A stretch of 64,000 nucleotides of DNA from Opitutia bacterium (GTDB lineage Bacteria > Verrucomicrobiota > Verrucomicrobiia > Opitutales > Opitutaceae): positions 1 to 64,000 of the forward strand of contig CANJCM010000009.1 in the NCBI GenBank assembly GCA_947472765.1, in the 5' to 3' direction. A program made the translations under genes and the position numbers. The notes beneath the pieces were generated by a model. It saw only the letters and a program-made list of their open reading frames with translations. It did not search any database and was not told the origin of the DNA. Each line of letters opens with the position of its first letter. The stretch's first letter is position 1. This document shows positions 33,882 to 43,436 of this stretch, piece after piece.

Positions 33882-34925
33882 TCAGGCCGGGGCCAGCGCG
33901 GCGCTCGGCTCAATGCGCAGTGCGAATCCCGCGTCCCGGTTCGTTCCCGCTGCATCGGCCCACGCGGCGAATGCAATCATGCCGGCGTTGTCCCCGGTAT
34001 GCCGCGGCTCCGCGGCGAACAGCGGGATCCGCTGGCCGCGCGCAACCTGCTCGAGCGCGGCCCGGAGCGCCCGATTGTTCGCGACGCCGCCAGAAAGCCC
34101 GACGCTCCGGAATTCCCCCTCGCCCATCCGGAGCGCGGCGGCGGTCTTGCGCGCGAGTGCGTCGATGACGGCCTGCTGGTAGCTGGCACAGAGATCGGCC
34201 ATGCGGACCTGGACCTCGTCGGCCGGCATTTTTTCGATTAGATAACGCAAGCTCGTCTTCAAACCCGAGAAGCTGAAATCGAGATCATCACGCCGGCCGA
34301 TACCGCGCGGAAAATCGTAGGCATCCGGACGCCCGCCAGTCGCCTGCTTTTCGATCAACGGGCCGCCCGGATAACCGAGGCCGAGCAACTTCGCGCCCTT
34401 GTCCAAGGCTTCGCCGGCCGCGTCGTCGCGCGTCGACGAGAGCACCCGCACGGCCCGCGCGGCATCGATCGCAAACAACAGGGTGTTTCCGCCCGAAACG
34501 ATTAATCCCAGATGCGGCAGCAGCGCTGCCAGTCGCGTCTCAAACTCCAGGGGAGCCGCCGCATGCAGCGGGATGAACGGCGACCACACATGACCCCGCA
34601 GGTGATTCACGCCGAGCACCGGCACGTGCCACGCCAGTGCGAGTGACTTGGCAGCGGCGACGCCGATCGCGAGGCATGCGGCGAGGCCCGGGCCGTTCGT
34701 CACGGCCACCGCGCTGACCTGACCGAAACCCACCTCGCTCCGCGCCCGCTCCAGCAGCGGACCAAACGCGCGCAAATGCTCCCGGGTCGCGAGATCGGGG
34801 ACGACCCCGCCGTACTTCCCGTGCAGCGCGATCTGGCTGTGAATCCACTCTCCGACCATGCCCCGGCCCGGATCGAAGAGGGCCGCCGCCGTTTCGTCGC
34901 AGGAACTCTCGAGCGCGAGAATCAT
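33882..34925 (-). CDS. tsaD: tRNA N6-threonylcarbamoyladenosine transferase TsaD
   Basis: The ASKHA-fold enzyme that transfers the threonylcarbamoyl group to A37 of ANN-decoding tRNAs, working with TsaB and TsaE. ALESSCDETAAAL starts the protein. The metal site is NHLRGHVWSPF, where both His are kept but the usual Glu of HLEGH is Arg. ILIVSGGNT-type LIVSGGNTLLFAID, DFSFSGLKTSLRYLIEK and GLSGGVANNRALR complete the family set, ending HTGDNAGMIAFAA. The 347 residues are normal. Its ATG overlaps the ctpA stop (ATGA), indicating coupled translation. Confidence 0.95.
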   Translation of the reverse strand: MILALESSCDETAAALFDPGRGMVGEWIHSQIALHGKYGGVVPDLATREHLRAFGPLLERARSEVGFGQVSAVAVTNGPGLAACLAIGVAAAKSLALAWHVPVLGVNHLRGHVWSPFIPLHAAAPLEFETRLAALLPHLGLIVSGGNTLLFAIDAARAVRVLSSTRDDAAGEALDKGAKLLGLGYPGGPLIEKQATGGRPDAYDFPRGIGRRDDLDFSFSGLKTSLRYLIEKMPADEVQVRMADLCASYQQAVIDALARKTAAALRMGEGEFRSVGLSGGVANNRALRAALEQVARGQRIPLFAAEPRHTGDNAGMIAFAAWADAAGTNRDAGFALRIEPSAALAPA

Positions 34926-36235
34926 CTCGCAGCCGTCATCGCCGAAGCGTTCACCGGGGCGGTGAACCGGCGTGCCCCGCGCAAGACCGCGAGGGCGGTT
35001 TCGAGCTGCCGATCGACCACCGGCTCGAAGCCAAAGCGTTCCTTGAATTCCGCCGGATCACGCAAGTCCGACCGCGAGCGTTGCCAGGCCAGTTTGGTGT
35101 CCTCTTCCGGAGACATCACCACTTCGACATGTGGCGTGATTCCCTTCTCGTGAATGCTCACCCCACCCGGCGTGTAGTAACGCGCCGTCGTGAGTCGCAT
35201 GCCCTCGCCGTTCTCGAGCCGGAAAACCGATTGGACCGACCCCTTGCCAAAGGACCGCTCACCCACGATCACCGCGCGGCCGGTGTCCTTCAGCGCGCCC
35301 GTGACCACCTCGGCCGCGCTGGCACTGCCGGCATTGATGAGGACGGCGAGCGGCAGCGAAAGGCGTTCGCCGCGGTTCTTCGCCCGGTACTCTTCCCGCT
35401 CACTTTCCTTGCGGCCACGCGTGTAGACGATGAGTTCGCCCGGTGAAAAAAACGGCTCGGCCACGGCGACCGCCGCATCGAGCAACCCGCCCGGATTGTT
35501 CCGCATGTCGATAATCAGACCCTGGGCGCCCTGGTCCTGCAATTGCGCCAGCGCCTGCAAAAACTGCTCCGAGGTATGATCGGAAAACTCCGTCAGCTGC
35601 ACATAGCCGATGCCGTCATCGAGCAGCGCCACGTTGCGCACGCTCTCGATCCGGATGATTTCGCGCACGAGTGAAAGACTGAGGGTTTCCTTCGTGCCGG
35701 GACGGAAGACGCCCATCTGCACGCTGGTTCGCGGTTTGCCGCGCAGGCGGTTCGCGATCGCCTCGACGTTGGCACTGCCCTCGAGCGGCTTGCCATCAAT
35801 GCTGACAATCTCGTCGCCGCGCCGCACGCCGGCGCGTTCACTCGGCGTTCCGGCCAGCGCCGCAATCACGACGATTCGATTCTGCCGCGTCTCCACCTGG
35901 AGACCGACTCCGCCAAATTCTCCGGTCAACTCGGCTTCGAACTCCTCGTTGTCCTTGGCTTCGAGAAACTCGGAATGGGCGTCGAGCGATTCGAGCATGC
36001 CGTGCAGGGCGGAACGGGCGAGTTCGTCATACGCCACGGACTTTTCGTCGACGTAGTTCTCGTTCACCAGCCGCATCACTTCGCGGAGATAGCTGGAGTT
36101 CCGCGACAAATCGCGACTCGGCCAAAGGTTCCACGCGGTGGCTACGCGCGCGGCACTGAAGGTCAGGGCGACCCCGAGTACGGCGCCGGCGGAGACGCTC
36201 AGAATCCGTTTGAACACGCCGCGCAGTGTGGCCAT
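34922..36235 (-). CDS. ctpA: C-terminal processing peptidase (S41 family)
   Basis: A periplasmic serine protease of the CtpA/Prc family. The N-terminal hydrophobic segment (ILSVSAGAVLGVALTFSAA) is an uncleaved anchor or signal. A PDZ domain is at about 90-180 (FGGVGLQVETRQNRIVVIAA, then AGVRRGDEIVSIDG). The catalytic domain has the Ser in NAGSASAAEVVTGAL and the Lys in GERSFGKGSVQSVF, the S-K dyad of the family. The ATG at 36235 gives 437 residues and starts before the anchor; an earlier in-frame start at 36355 would overlap the divergent midA-like gene. It is translationally coupled to tsaD. Confidence 0.93.
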   Translation of the reverse strand: MATLRGVFKRILSVSAGAVLGVALTFSAARVATAWNLWPSRDLSRNSSYLREVMRLVNENYVDEKSVAYDELARSALHGMLESLDAHSEFLEAKDNEEFEAELTGEFGGVGLQVETRQNRIVVIAALAGTPSERAGVRRGDEIVSIDGKPLEGSANVEAIANRLRGKPRTSVQMGVFRPGTKETLSLSLVREIIRIESVRNVALLDDGIGYVQLTEFSDHTSEQFLQALAQLQDQGAQGLIIDMRNNPGGLLDAAVAVAEPFFSPGELIVYTRGRKESEREEYRAKNRGERLSLPLAVLINAGSASAAEVVTGALKDTGRAVIVGERSFGKGSVQSVFRLENGEGMRLTTARYYTPGGVSIHEKGITPHVEVVMSPEEDTKLAWQRSRSDLRDPAEFKERFGFEPVVDRQLETALAVLRGARRFTAPVNASAMTAAR

Positions 36236-36251
36236 CCGGTTCGGTTTGTAA

Positions 36252-37265
36252 ATGGGTTCGTTTATTTCAGCGTCCGCGGGCGCCTCGGCCGGGTTCCTCG
36301 GGGTGTTTCGCCAGCACGCGGATGCCTCCGGCACGATGCCATTCGCCGATTTCATGCGGCTGGCCCTCTACGATCCCATCGTGGGCTACTACCGCCAGCC
36401 GCGCCGGCGCGTCGGCTACGGCGCAGGCACGGATTTCTTCACCGCGAGCACCAGTGGCCCCGTCTTCGGCGAACTCGTGGTGGCGGCGTGCGTCGCCCTC
36501 CTGGCCGGACGCTCCGCCGCGGACTTCACGTTCGTGGAAATTGGGGCCGAACCCGCGGCAGAGTCGCAATCGGGCGGCATCCTCGCCGGAGTGGCCCATC
36601 CATTTCGCGCCGTGCGGACAGTCGGGCTCGGCACCGAGCCGGAATTGCAGGGACGCTGCGTCGTGTTTTCGAACGAGTTGTTCGATGCGCAGCCGTTTCG
36701 GCGCTTCGTCTTTCGCGGGCAAAGTTGGCGCGAACTCGGCGTGCAGCTTTCTGGGGAGACGCTCACCAACGTCGAGTTGCCCGCGCAGCTACTGCCCGGA
36801 CTGCCGGCCACCGCGCCGGAGGGCTATTTCATTGATGCCCCCCTCGCCGCCCGCGAACTCGCCAGCCAACTCGCCGCGCAGCCGTGGACCGGATTGTTCG
36901 TCGCGGCCGATTACGGGAAGTCTTGGCGCGAACTCACGGAAGCGACGCCGGAGGGAACGGCCCGGGCCTATTTCCGGCACACCCAGTCGAACGACCTGCT
37001 GGCACGGCCCGGCGAACAGGACCTCACCTGCCACGTCTGCTGGGACTGGCTCGAGGAGGCGCTCGCCCGGCAGGGCTTTGCGCAGCCCCAACTCGAGACC
37101 CAGGAAGCGTTTTTCCTGCATCATGCGGTGGCGGCGATTGCCGCCATCAGCACGGCCGAGGCCGCGCGCTTCAGCCAGAAAAAGCTCAGTCTACTCCAGT
37201 TGCTGCATCCCGGGCAGTTGGGCCAAAAATTCCAAGTCCTCCATGCCTTCCGCGATCAGGCTTGA
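36252..37265 (+). CDS. MidA-type SAM-dependent methyltransferase
   Basis: A class I methyltransferase of the MidA/NDUFAF7 family, 337 residues. The N-terminal signature is PFADFMRLALYDPIVGYYRQ, then VGYGAGTDFFTAS and PVFGELVVA. A degraded SAM loop VEIGAEPAAES (usual VExGxGxG) is followed by VVFSNELFDAQPFRRFVF, the NELxDAxPV hallmark. FVAADYGKSWREL and TCHVCWDWLEEA (compare ADVDF) follow. The mitochondrial homologue methylates a complex I arginine; no complex I genes are in this window. The glycine-rich loop is weak, so activity is uncertain. It is divergent from ctpA with 16 bp between starts. Confidence 0.85.
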   Translation: MGSFISASAGASAGFLGVFRQHADASGTMPFADFMRLALYDPIVGYYRQPRRRVGYGAGTDFFTASTSGPVFGELVVAACVALLAGRSAADFTFVEIGAEPAAESQSGGILAGVAHPFRAVRTVGLGTEPELQGRCVVFSNELFDAQPFRRFVFRGQSWRELGVQLSGETLTNVELPAQLLPGLPATAPEGYFIDAPLAARELASQLAAQPWTGLFVAADYGKSWRELTEATPEGTARAYFRHTQSNDLLARPGEQDLTCHVCWDWLEEALARQGFAQPQLETQEAFFLHHAVAAIAAISTAEAARFSQKKLSLLQLLHPGQLGQKFQVLHAFRDQA

Positions 37266-37364
37266 AGGCACGTTTGGGCGATCCTGAACTCGACCGGGAA
37301 AAACCTCTTGCTTCGCTTCGCGGCGGGCCTTTACTCCCGACCCTTTAACCAACTCGAAACCATC

Positions 37365-37595
37365 ATGGCCAGAATCTGTGCAATCACCGGTCGCCGTCCC
37401 GTCAAGGGCTCGATTATCAACCGCAAGGGTCAGTCCAAGAAGAGCGGTGGCATCGGCACGCACGTAACGAGCATCACCAAGCGCAAGTTCCGCCCCAATC
37501 TCCAGCGCATCCGCGTCAAGATGCCGAATGGCGGCGCGAAGCGGATCTGGGTGTCCGTCAAGGCAATCAAGGCTGGTTTGGTCGAGAAGGTATAA
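37365..37595 (+). CDS. rpmB: 50S ribosomal protein L28
   Basis: A small basic large-subunit protein of 76 residues. MARICAITGRRPVKGSIINR matches the L28 N terminus, without the zinc Cys pair. GTHVTSITKRKFRPNLQRIR and RIWVSVKAIKAGLVEKV complete the family. The ATG at 37365 gives normal L28 length; an upstream in-frame start at 37308 adds 19 residues not found in L28. A strong terminator follows. Confidence 0.96.
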   Translation: MARICAITGRRPVKGSIINRKGQSKKSGGIGTHVTSITKRKFRPNLQRIRVKMPNGGAKRIWVSVKAIKAGLVEKV

Positions 37596-37625
37596 CCTCA
37601 GCGCCAATCCGCATCGTCGTTTTTC

Positions 37626-37656
37626 GCCCGCGCCCCTTCCGGTCGCGGGCTTTTTG
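37626..37656 (+). terminator. Rho-independent terminator of rpmB
   Basis: The stem gcccgcg (37626-37632) with cgcgggc (37644-37650) encloses an 11-base loop and is followed by TTTTTG. It lies 30 bp after the rpmB stop. Confidence 0.85.
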
Positions 37657-37673
37657 TTGCCAAACGTAACTAG

Positions 37674-39536
37674 TTGCCGCCAAGAACTTACATTGTGACC
37701 CGGCTCCCTAGTGCCCGTGTAAGTCCTCCTCGGGCCGGACCGCTCCTGCTGGCCACGGAGCCGACCCCGCAGATCACGGAAAAGGTCGAGGCGGAGATGA
37801 CCCGCCTGCTGTACCGGTCAGCGGGATTCGGTTTGTTTTCCAACTTTGTGCTCGGGCTGGTTTTGGTGGCGGGAAGCTACCCATTCCACCCTTTGCGGCG
37901 CCACGTCCTCTGGCTCGGAGCGCTTTTCCTCGTTTCTGCCGGCCGTTTCGGGATCAACCTGGCCTTCGAACGTTCGCAGCCTACCGTTGAACAACTCGGC
38001 CGCTGGCGCGCGCTCTTCCTCGTCGGCGTCTTCATGGCGGGTATCATCTGGGGCTGCGCCGGCTGGATCTACTTCGAGACTGAGGAACTGCTCCCGCTGA
38101 TGCTCATCGTGATGATTATCGCGGGCATGAACGCAGGCGCCGCGCGGTCGCTCGCACCCGTGCCGGCGAGCTATCGAATCTACGTTACGGCCAGCATGAC
38201 GCCGCTGTTTTTCCGGTTCATCCTGCAACCGGATGCCACCGGCTGGACGCTGGGGCTCGCTTTCGTGACCTATGCGCTCTTCCTGCTGAAGACCGCCAAG
38301 CTGCACCAAGCCGATCTGCGCCAGCTCTGGCGGCTGATCTTCGAGCATGAGGCGCTGGCGATCAGCCTGAGCGAGGCGAAAGAGCAGGCGGAAGCCGCCA
38401 GTCAGGCCAAGAGCGAGTTCCTCGCGACGATGAGTCACGAAATCCGCACGCCCATGAACGGCATCATGGGCATGCTGCAGGTGCTCGAAAGTTCCCCGCT
38501 CAATCCCGATCAAAAGGCGCAGGTCGACACCGCGGCCGGCTCGGCGGACACGCTCATGCGGCTGCTCAACGACATTCTCGATTTTTCGAAAATCGAGAGC
38601 GGCAAGCTGGACTTCGAGTCGATCTCATTCCCCCTCGGCTCAACGGTCACTCAGGTCGTCGCCCTGCTGCGGGCGCGGGCGGTACAGAAGCGGCTCGAGC
38701 TGACCCTCGACCTTTCGCCCGATCTGCCGACTCACCTCGTCGGCGACGCCGTGCGCCTCAAGCAGGTGCTGCTCAATCTCGCGGGCAACGCGATTAAGTT
38801 CACCGAACGCGGCCGGGTCGAAATTGCCGTGCGGACGGTACGGCGGGAGGACGCGGTCGCGACGCTGCGCTTCAGCGTGCGCGACACCGGCATTGGCATG
38901 GACGCAGCCACGCAGACAAAACTTTTCCAGATCTTTTCCCAGGGAGACAGCTCCACGACCCGCCGCTTCGGAGGCACGGGGCTCGGCCTCGCCATTTCGC
39001 AGAAGCTCGTCAACCGCATGGGCGGCCACATCGTCGTCCAGAGCGTGCCGGGCGCCGGCTCCGAGTTCAGCTTCGAACTCACCCTGCCGCTGAGCGTCGC
39101 TCCGAATCGCAATTCGCGGGCCCCATTCCCCGTGGTTCCCGCCCAGCTCCTGGCCGGACGGGTCCTCGTCGTGGAGGACGATCGGGGCAACCAGCGCGTG
39201 ATCGAACTCCTCCTCGAGAAACTGGGACTCAGCAGCTAGATCGTTGCCGACGGAGTCGCCGCCGTCGAAGTCGCGACCTTGGAAAAATGGGACGCCATCC
39301 TGATGGATTGTCAGATGCCGGGCATGGACGGCTTCGAGGCCACCCGCCAGATCCGCACCCGCCTGCAGGGCCGCCCGCTGCCCATCATTGCCATCACCGC
39401 CAATGCGATGCCGGAGGATCGGGAGGCGTGTCTCGCCGCGGGCATGGATGACTTCATCGCCAAGCCGATTCGCCAGGAAGAGCTGCGCACGTGCCTGAAG
39501 CGCTGGATCCGGATTCCCGCCCCCGTTCGGGGCTGA
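37674..39536 (+). pseudogene. Hybrid sensor histidine kinase split by an in-frame amber codon
   Basis: Residues ~45-235 hold about six hydrophobic segments. A coiled linker leads to the HisKA H-box ([20 protein letters not shown]). The ATPase domain has the N-box [14 protein letters not shown]1 DTGIGMD, F-box [10 protein letters not shown] and G2 [11 protein letters not shown] receiver domain begins [20 protein letters not shown] and is cut by TAG at 39237-39239. The same frame continues to 39536 as IVADGVAAVEVA, ILMDCQMPGMDGFEATRQIR and the conserved Lys in FIAKPI. The phosphoacceptor Asp is thus after the stop. The start is uncertain: TTG 37674, GTG 37695 or ATG 37797. Confidence 0.85.
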
Positions 39537-39676
39537 GGCCGCATGCGGCGCCCACCGGGGCCTTTCGTCCAAGGGCGATCCGGGCGGCGACACCGAACAA
39601 AGACTTCCCCCATACCCGTGTTTCAGAACACCCGCCCGCGGCGACCGCCGGGGAAGTGAACCAGCGGGAGGCCGGA

Positions 39677-40927
39677 TCAGAGAGTCCGGAAAATCACCGC
39701 CGCATTCTGTCCGCCAAAGCCGAGGTTGTTGCTCAGGACCGCGCGGACCTTCGCCGCGCGCGCGACGTTCGGCACGTAGTCGAGATCGCACTCCGGATCG
39801 GGATCCTCGAGGTTGATGGTCGGCGCGATCGTTTGGGACTGCAGCGTCTTCACCGCGATCACCGATTCGACTCCGCCCGCGGCACCGAGCAGGTGGCCGG
39901 TCATCGACTTCGTCGAACTGATCGCGACCTTCCGGGCGTGGTCGCCAAAGACCTTCTTGATCGCGAGCGTCTCGAACTTGTCGTTATACGGCGTCGAGGT
40001 CCCGTGCGCGTTGATGTAGTCGATTTGTTCGGGGGCCATCGCCGCGCTCGCCAGGGCACGTCGCATCGCCAGCGATAGTCCGCGCCCTTCGGGATCCGGT
40101 TGCGTGATGTGATACGCGTCCGAGGTTGCGGCATAACCGGCCAGTTCGCAGTAGATGCGGGCCCCGCGGGCCTGGGCATGTTCGAGGGACTCCAGCACGA
40201 GCACGCCGGAACCCTCGGCCATGATGAAGCCGTCACGCTGGCGATCAAACGGCCGGCTGGCCTTCTCGGGCGCATCATTGCGCGTGCTCATCGCCTTCAT
40301 CGCGCAGAAGCTCGCGTAGGCAAACGGTGTGATCGCGGCCTCACTGCCACCCGCAATCATGACGTCGGCGTCGCCGCGGCGAATCGCATGGGCGGCCTCA
40401 CCGATCGCGTGCGTGCCCGTGGCACAGGCGGAAACGACCCCGAAACTCGGACCGCGGGCGCCGTATTCGATCGAGACCAGGCCGGCACAAATATTGCCGA
40501 TCAGCGACGGGATCGTGAAGGGCGAGACCTTGCGCGGCCCCCGCTCCGTCAGCACCTTGAGTTGCGACTCGTAAGTGTACATGCCGCCAATCCCCGAGCC
40601 GATGATGACGCCAACGCGATCGCCGTCCTCCTTCTCCATGTCGAGGCCTGAGTCCGTCACGGCCTGCCGGGCGGCTACAAAACCGAAATGCGTGTAGCGA
40701 TCGTTTCGCCGCGCTTCCTTGGGGTCCATGTGCTGGGCGGCATCCCAGTCGCGCACCTCTCCGCCAATCTGGCTGGCGAACGGCGAAGGATCGAAAAGCG
40801 TGACGCGACTGACCCCCGAGCGGCCCGCCACCAATGAGGCCCAGAACGCCTCCACGTTGTGGCCAAGGGCGGCAACCGCCCCCAGACCAGTCACTACGAC
40901 CCGCCGCGAGGAAGATGGATATTCCAT
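39677..40927 (-). CDS. fabF: 3-oxoacyl-[acyl-carrier-protein] synthase II
   Basis: A condensing enzyme that elongates acyl-ACP with malonyl-ACP. The nucleophile Cys is in [19 protein letters not shown]. The two catalytic His are in [12 protein letters not shown] and [36 protein letters not shown] and the C-terminal [13 protein letters not shown] are family marks. The ATG at 40927 gives 416 residues, as expected for FabF. It is the last gene of fabG-acpP-fabF on the minus strand. Confidence 0.96.
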   Translation of the reverse strand: MEYPSSSRRVVVTGLGAVAALGHNVEAFWASLVAGRSGVSRVTLFDPSPFASQIGGEVRDWDAAQHMDPKEARRNDRYTHFGFVAARQAVTDSGLDMEKEDGDRVGVIIGSGIGGMYTYESQLKVLTERGPRKVSPFTIPSLIGNICAGLVSIEYGARGPSFGVVSACATGTHAIGEAAHAIRRGDADVMIAGGSEAAITPFAYASFCAMKAMSTRNDAPEKASRPFDRQRDGFIMAEGSGVLVLESLEHAQARGARIYCELAGYAATSDAYHITQPDPEGRGLSLAMRRALASAAMAPEQIDYINAHGTSTPYNDKFETLAIKKVFGDHARKVAISSTKSMTGHLLGAAGGVESVIAVKTLQSQTIAPTINLEDPDPECDLDYVPNVARAAKVRAVLSNNLGFGGQNAAVIFRTL

Positions 40928-41026
40928 AGTCGCCAAAGACGCCGACGAATTCCGCCAACAAAAAGGCGTTCTGCCGAAAATTTCCGCGAGGGAAACGGGC
41001 AGAACGCCAAAAAAACGGGAGCCAAC

Positions 41027-41290
41027 TCAGCTCGGACCAGCCTTGGCCTTGATGTAGTCGATCACCTGTCCGACGGTCTGAAGCTTCTCGGCGTCGGATT
41101 CGGGAATTTCGCCCTTAATCTCGTCCTTGAACTCTTCTTCGAAGGCCATGATCAGCTCGACGGTGTCGAGTGAGTCCGCTCCGAGATCGTCGAGAAAAGA
41201 GGCCGTCGGCGTAATCTGCTCCTCGTTAACATTGAGCTGATTAACGATGATCTCTTTGACGCGTTGTTCGATGGTTTTTGATTCAGCCAT
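41027..41290 (-). CDS. acpP: Acyl carrier protein
   Basis: An acidic 87-residue carrier of growing fatty acyl chains. The phosphopantetheine Ser is in [20 protein letters not shown]. The start [20 protein letters not shown] and [16 protein letters not shown] are typical. It is placed between fabG and fabF, the standard order. Confidence 0.97.
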   Translation of the reverse strand: MAESKTIEQRVKEIIVNQLNVNEEQITPTASFLDDLGADSLDTVELIMAFEEEFKDEIKGEIPESDAEKLQTVGQVIDYIKAKAGPS

Positions 41291-41329
41291 TTGGACGGAA
41301 TTAGGGGGCAGAAACGATGTGCGGAGGGT

Positions 41330-42079
41330 TCACATCGCCATTCCACCGTCAACGTTAAAAACTTGTCCAGTGATGTAGCCGGCCTCTTCCGAACAGAGGT
41401 AGGTCACCAGATTCGCGATGTCAGCGGCCTCGCCAAAACGTTTGAGCGGGACGGCCTCGAGAATCTTCACCGAGGCTTCGGGGTTGTTGACGAACTCGGT
41501 CGTCATATCGGTCTTGATGAAACCCGGCGCCACCGCGTTCACGGTCACGCTGCGGCTCGCGAATTCACGCGCGAGCGTTTTGGTCAGGCCGATCATGCCT
41601 GCCTTCGCCGCGGAATAATTCGCCTGGCCGGCGTTGCCCATCACGCCACTGACCGAGGTGATATTAACGATGCGTCCCCACCGCGCGCGCGTCATCGGCC
41701 GGCCGACAAGCTTGGTCCAATGGAAGCAGCTCGTGAGGTTGGTGGTCAGGACGTCATTCCAGTCCGACTCGCTCATGCGGAACAGCAGGCCGTCGCGGGT
41801 GATGCCGGCGTTGTTCACGAGGATATCGATCGTGGGAAATTCCTTGAGCAAGGCTTCCGACGCCGCGGCAATCGCCGCGCCATCGGCCACGTCCACGGCG
41901 AGCGCCCTGGCCTTGCCCCCACTCGCCACGATTGCGGCCGCGACCGCGCCACAGGAGTCGGCGGATTTCGAAACGCAAATCACCGTGACGCCGTGACGGG
42001 CGAGCGTCTCGGCAATGGCCTTGCCAATTCCGCGACCGGCGCCGGTCACGAGGGCGGTACGATTGGTAAACGTCAGCAT
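41330..42079 (-). CDS. fabG: 3-oxoacyl-[acyl-carrier-protein] reductase
   Basis: A short-chain dehydrogenase that reduces 3-oxoacyl-ACP with NADPH. The cofactor loop is TGAGRGIGKAIAETL. LVNNAGITRDGLLFRMS and the catalytic ITSVSGVMGNAGQANYSAAK (Ser-Tyr-Lys) are exactly FabG-like. VNAVAPGFIKTDMT and ITGQVFNVDGGMAM follow. The ATG at 42079 gives 249 residues. acpP starts 39 bp downstream. Confidence 0.96.
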   Translation of the reverse strand: MLTFTNRTALVTGAGRGIGKAIAETLARHGVTVICVSKSADSCGAVAAAIVASGGKARALAVDVADGAAIAAASEALLKEFPTIDILVNNAGITRDGLLFRMSESDWNDVLTTNLTSCFHWTKLVGRPMTRARWGRIVNITSVSGVMGNAGQANYSAAKAGMIGLTKTLAREFASRSVTVNAVAPGFIKTDMTTEFVNNPEASVKILEAVPLKRFGEAADIANLVTYLCSEEAGYITGQVFNVDGGMAM

Positions 42080-42163
42080 GCGGTCGAAAAGTAGCGGGCA
42101 GCCGGGAGAAGCTAGCGAGGAGAAAATTTGCCTCGCCTTGGCCCCGAAAATCCCGGGCACCGC

Positions 42164-43333
42164 TCAGTACACGTCGCGCTGATACCGACGATCCTTCTTC
42201 ATCTGCTTCACATACACCTCGGCCTCCGCCGGCGTAAGGCTCCCCTGCTCCGCGATGATCGCATGGAGGGCCACGTCGACGTCCTTGGCCATCCGCTTGC
42301 CGTCACCGCAGACATAGAAACAGGCGCCGCCCTTGATCCAGGTCCACAATTCCGCCGCCTGCTCGCGCATCCGATCCTGGACGTACACTTTGACCGATTG
42401 ATCCCGCGAAAACGCCGTATCAATTCGGGCGAGCTGGCCCCGGCTTTGGAATTCCTGCCACTCGTCCTCGTAAAGAAAATCCGTCGCCCGCCGCTGGTCG
42501 CCGAAGAAGAGCCAGTTGCGTCCCGAGGCCCCCGTGGCCGCCCGCTCCTGCAGAAACGCCCGGAAGGGCGCGATGCCCGTCCCCGGCCCAACCATGATGC
42601 AATCCTTCGCCGGATCCGCCGGCAGCCGGAAATGCGAAGGCGCGACAAACACCGGCACCCGCGTCGTTCCGACCGAAACGCGATCGGCGAGAAACGTGGA
42701 GCAAACCCCGTCCCGTTGACGGCCGTTCGTCGAGTAGCGGACGACCGCCACGGTCAGGTGCGGCGTCGTCGGGTGTACCATTGGCGACGACGCAATTGAA
42801 TACAGCCGCGGCATCAACCGCCGGAGATGGGAAACGAACTCGCCCGGCGACAAGCTTGCGCTCGGAAATTCCTCAAGCAAATCAACGAATTCGCGGGCCT
42901 CGAGAAATGCAGCGAGGACCTCCGGCGACTCGGGAGCGAGCAACCCAGAGAGACGCGCCCGTTCATCCGGTGCCGTTGCCCGTGTAACGAGAAACTCGAG
43001 GAAGGAGCGCGCGGGCTTGGCCAGCGCGAGTCGGTTGAATAATGCGTCCCGCAGGGGCAGCGGTGCCGGGAGACGGAGCACGGGAGGCGAAACCAGCTCC
43101 GCACCGGTCGCGCCCAACCGCCGCAGGATCGCATCGACGTCGACCGAGCGATTCTCGGGAAAAATCCCCAGCGAATCGCCCGCGGTGTAGTGCAGGCCGC
43201 TGCCAGCGAGATCCACCACGAAGTGCCTGGTCTCCTTGGCGGAGCCGGTCTTGGTCAGGAGCCGGCTCTCAACGAGGCGCGCATAAAACGGTTGATCTTT
43301 GGAATAGCCTGGGGCGGCGGCAGATCCGGACAT
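42164..43333 (-). CDS. CysJ-like FAD/NADPH reductase without flavodoxin domain
   Basis: A diflavin-type reductase core of 389 residues. The FAD-binding part has LHYTAGDSLGIFPEN, RLYSIASSP (RxYS) and GVCSTFLADR. The NADPH part has MVGPGTGIAPFRAFLQERAA, FFGDQRRATDFLYEDEW and YVCGDGKRMAKDVD, and ends RYQRDVY (C-terminal aromatic over FAD). Sulfite reductase CysJ and cytochrome P450 reductase add an N-terminal FMN flavodoxin domain, which is absent here. The electron acceptor may be a separate flavodoxin or a sulfite reductase subunit. The ATG at 43333 was chosen; a longer frame upstream is Cys/Arg-rich and unlikely. Confidence 0.85.
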   Translation of the reverse strand: MSGSAAAPGYSKDQPFYARLVESRLLTKTGSAKETRHFVVDLAGSGLHYTAGDSLGIFPENRSVDVDAILRRLGATGAELVSPPVLRLPAPLPLRDALFNRLALAKPARSFLEFLVTRATAPDERARLSGLLAPESPEVLAAFLEAREFVDLLEEFPSASLSPGEFVSHLRRLMPRLYSIASSPMVHPTTPHLTVAVVRYSTNGRQRDGVCSTFLADRVSVGTTRVPVFVAPSHFRLPADPAKDCIMVGPGTGIAPFRAFLQERAATGASGRNWLFFGDQRRATDFLYEDEWQEFQSRGQLARIDTAFSRDQSVKVYVQDRMREQAAELWTWIKGGACFYVCGDGKRMAKDVDVALHAIIAEQGSLTPAEAEVYVKQMKKDRRYQRDVY

Positions 43334-43436
43334 AACGAGGTTGGCGGGATGAAGGGCGGGGAGCCTTCGCCAAGCAAGCGTTTCGTGGCGGCCAAGCTTG
43401 CAGCACCCGGCGATTTGCCGCCCATTGTGGTGATCC

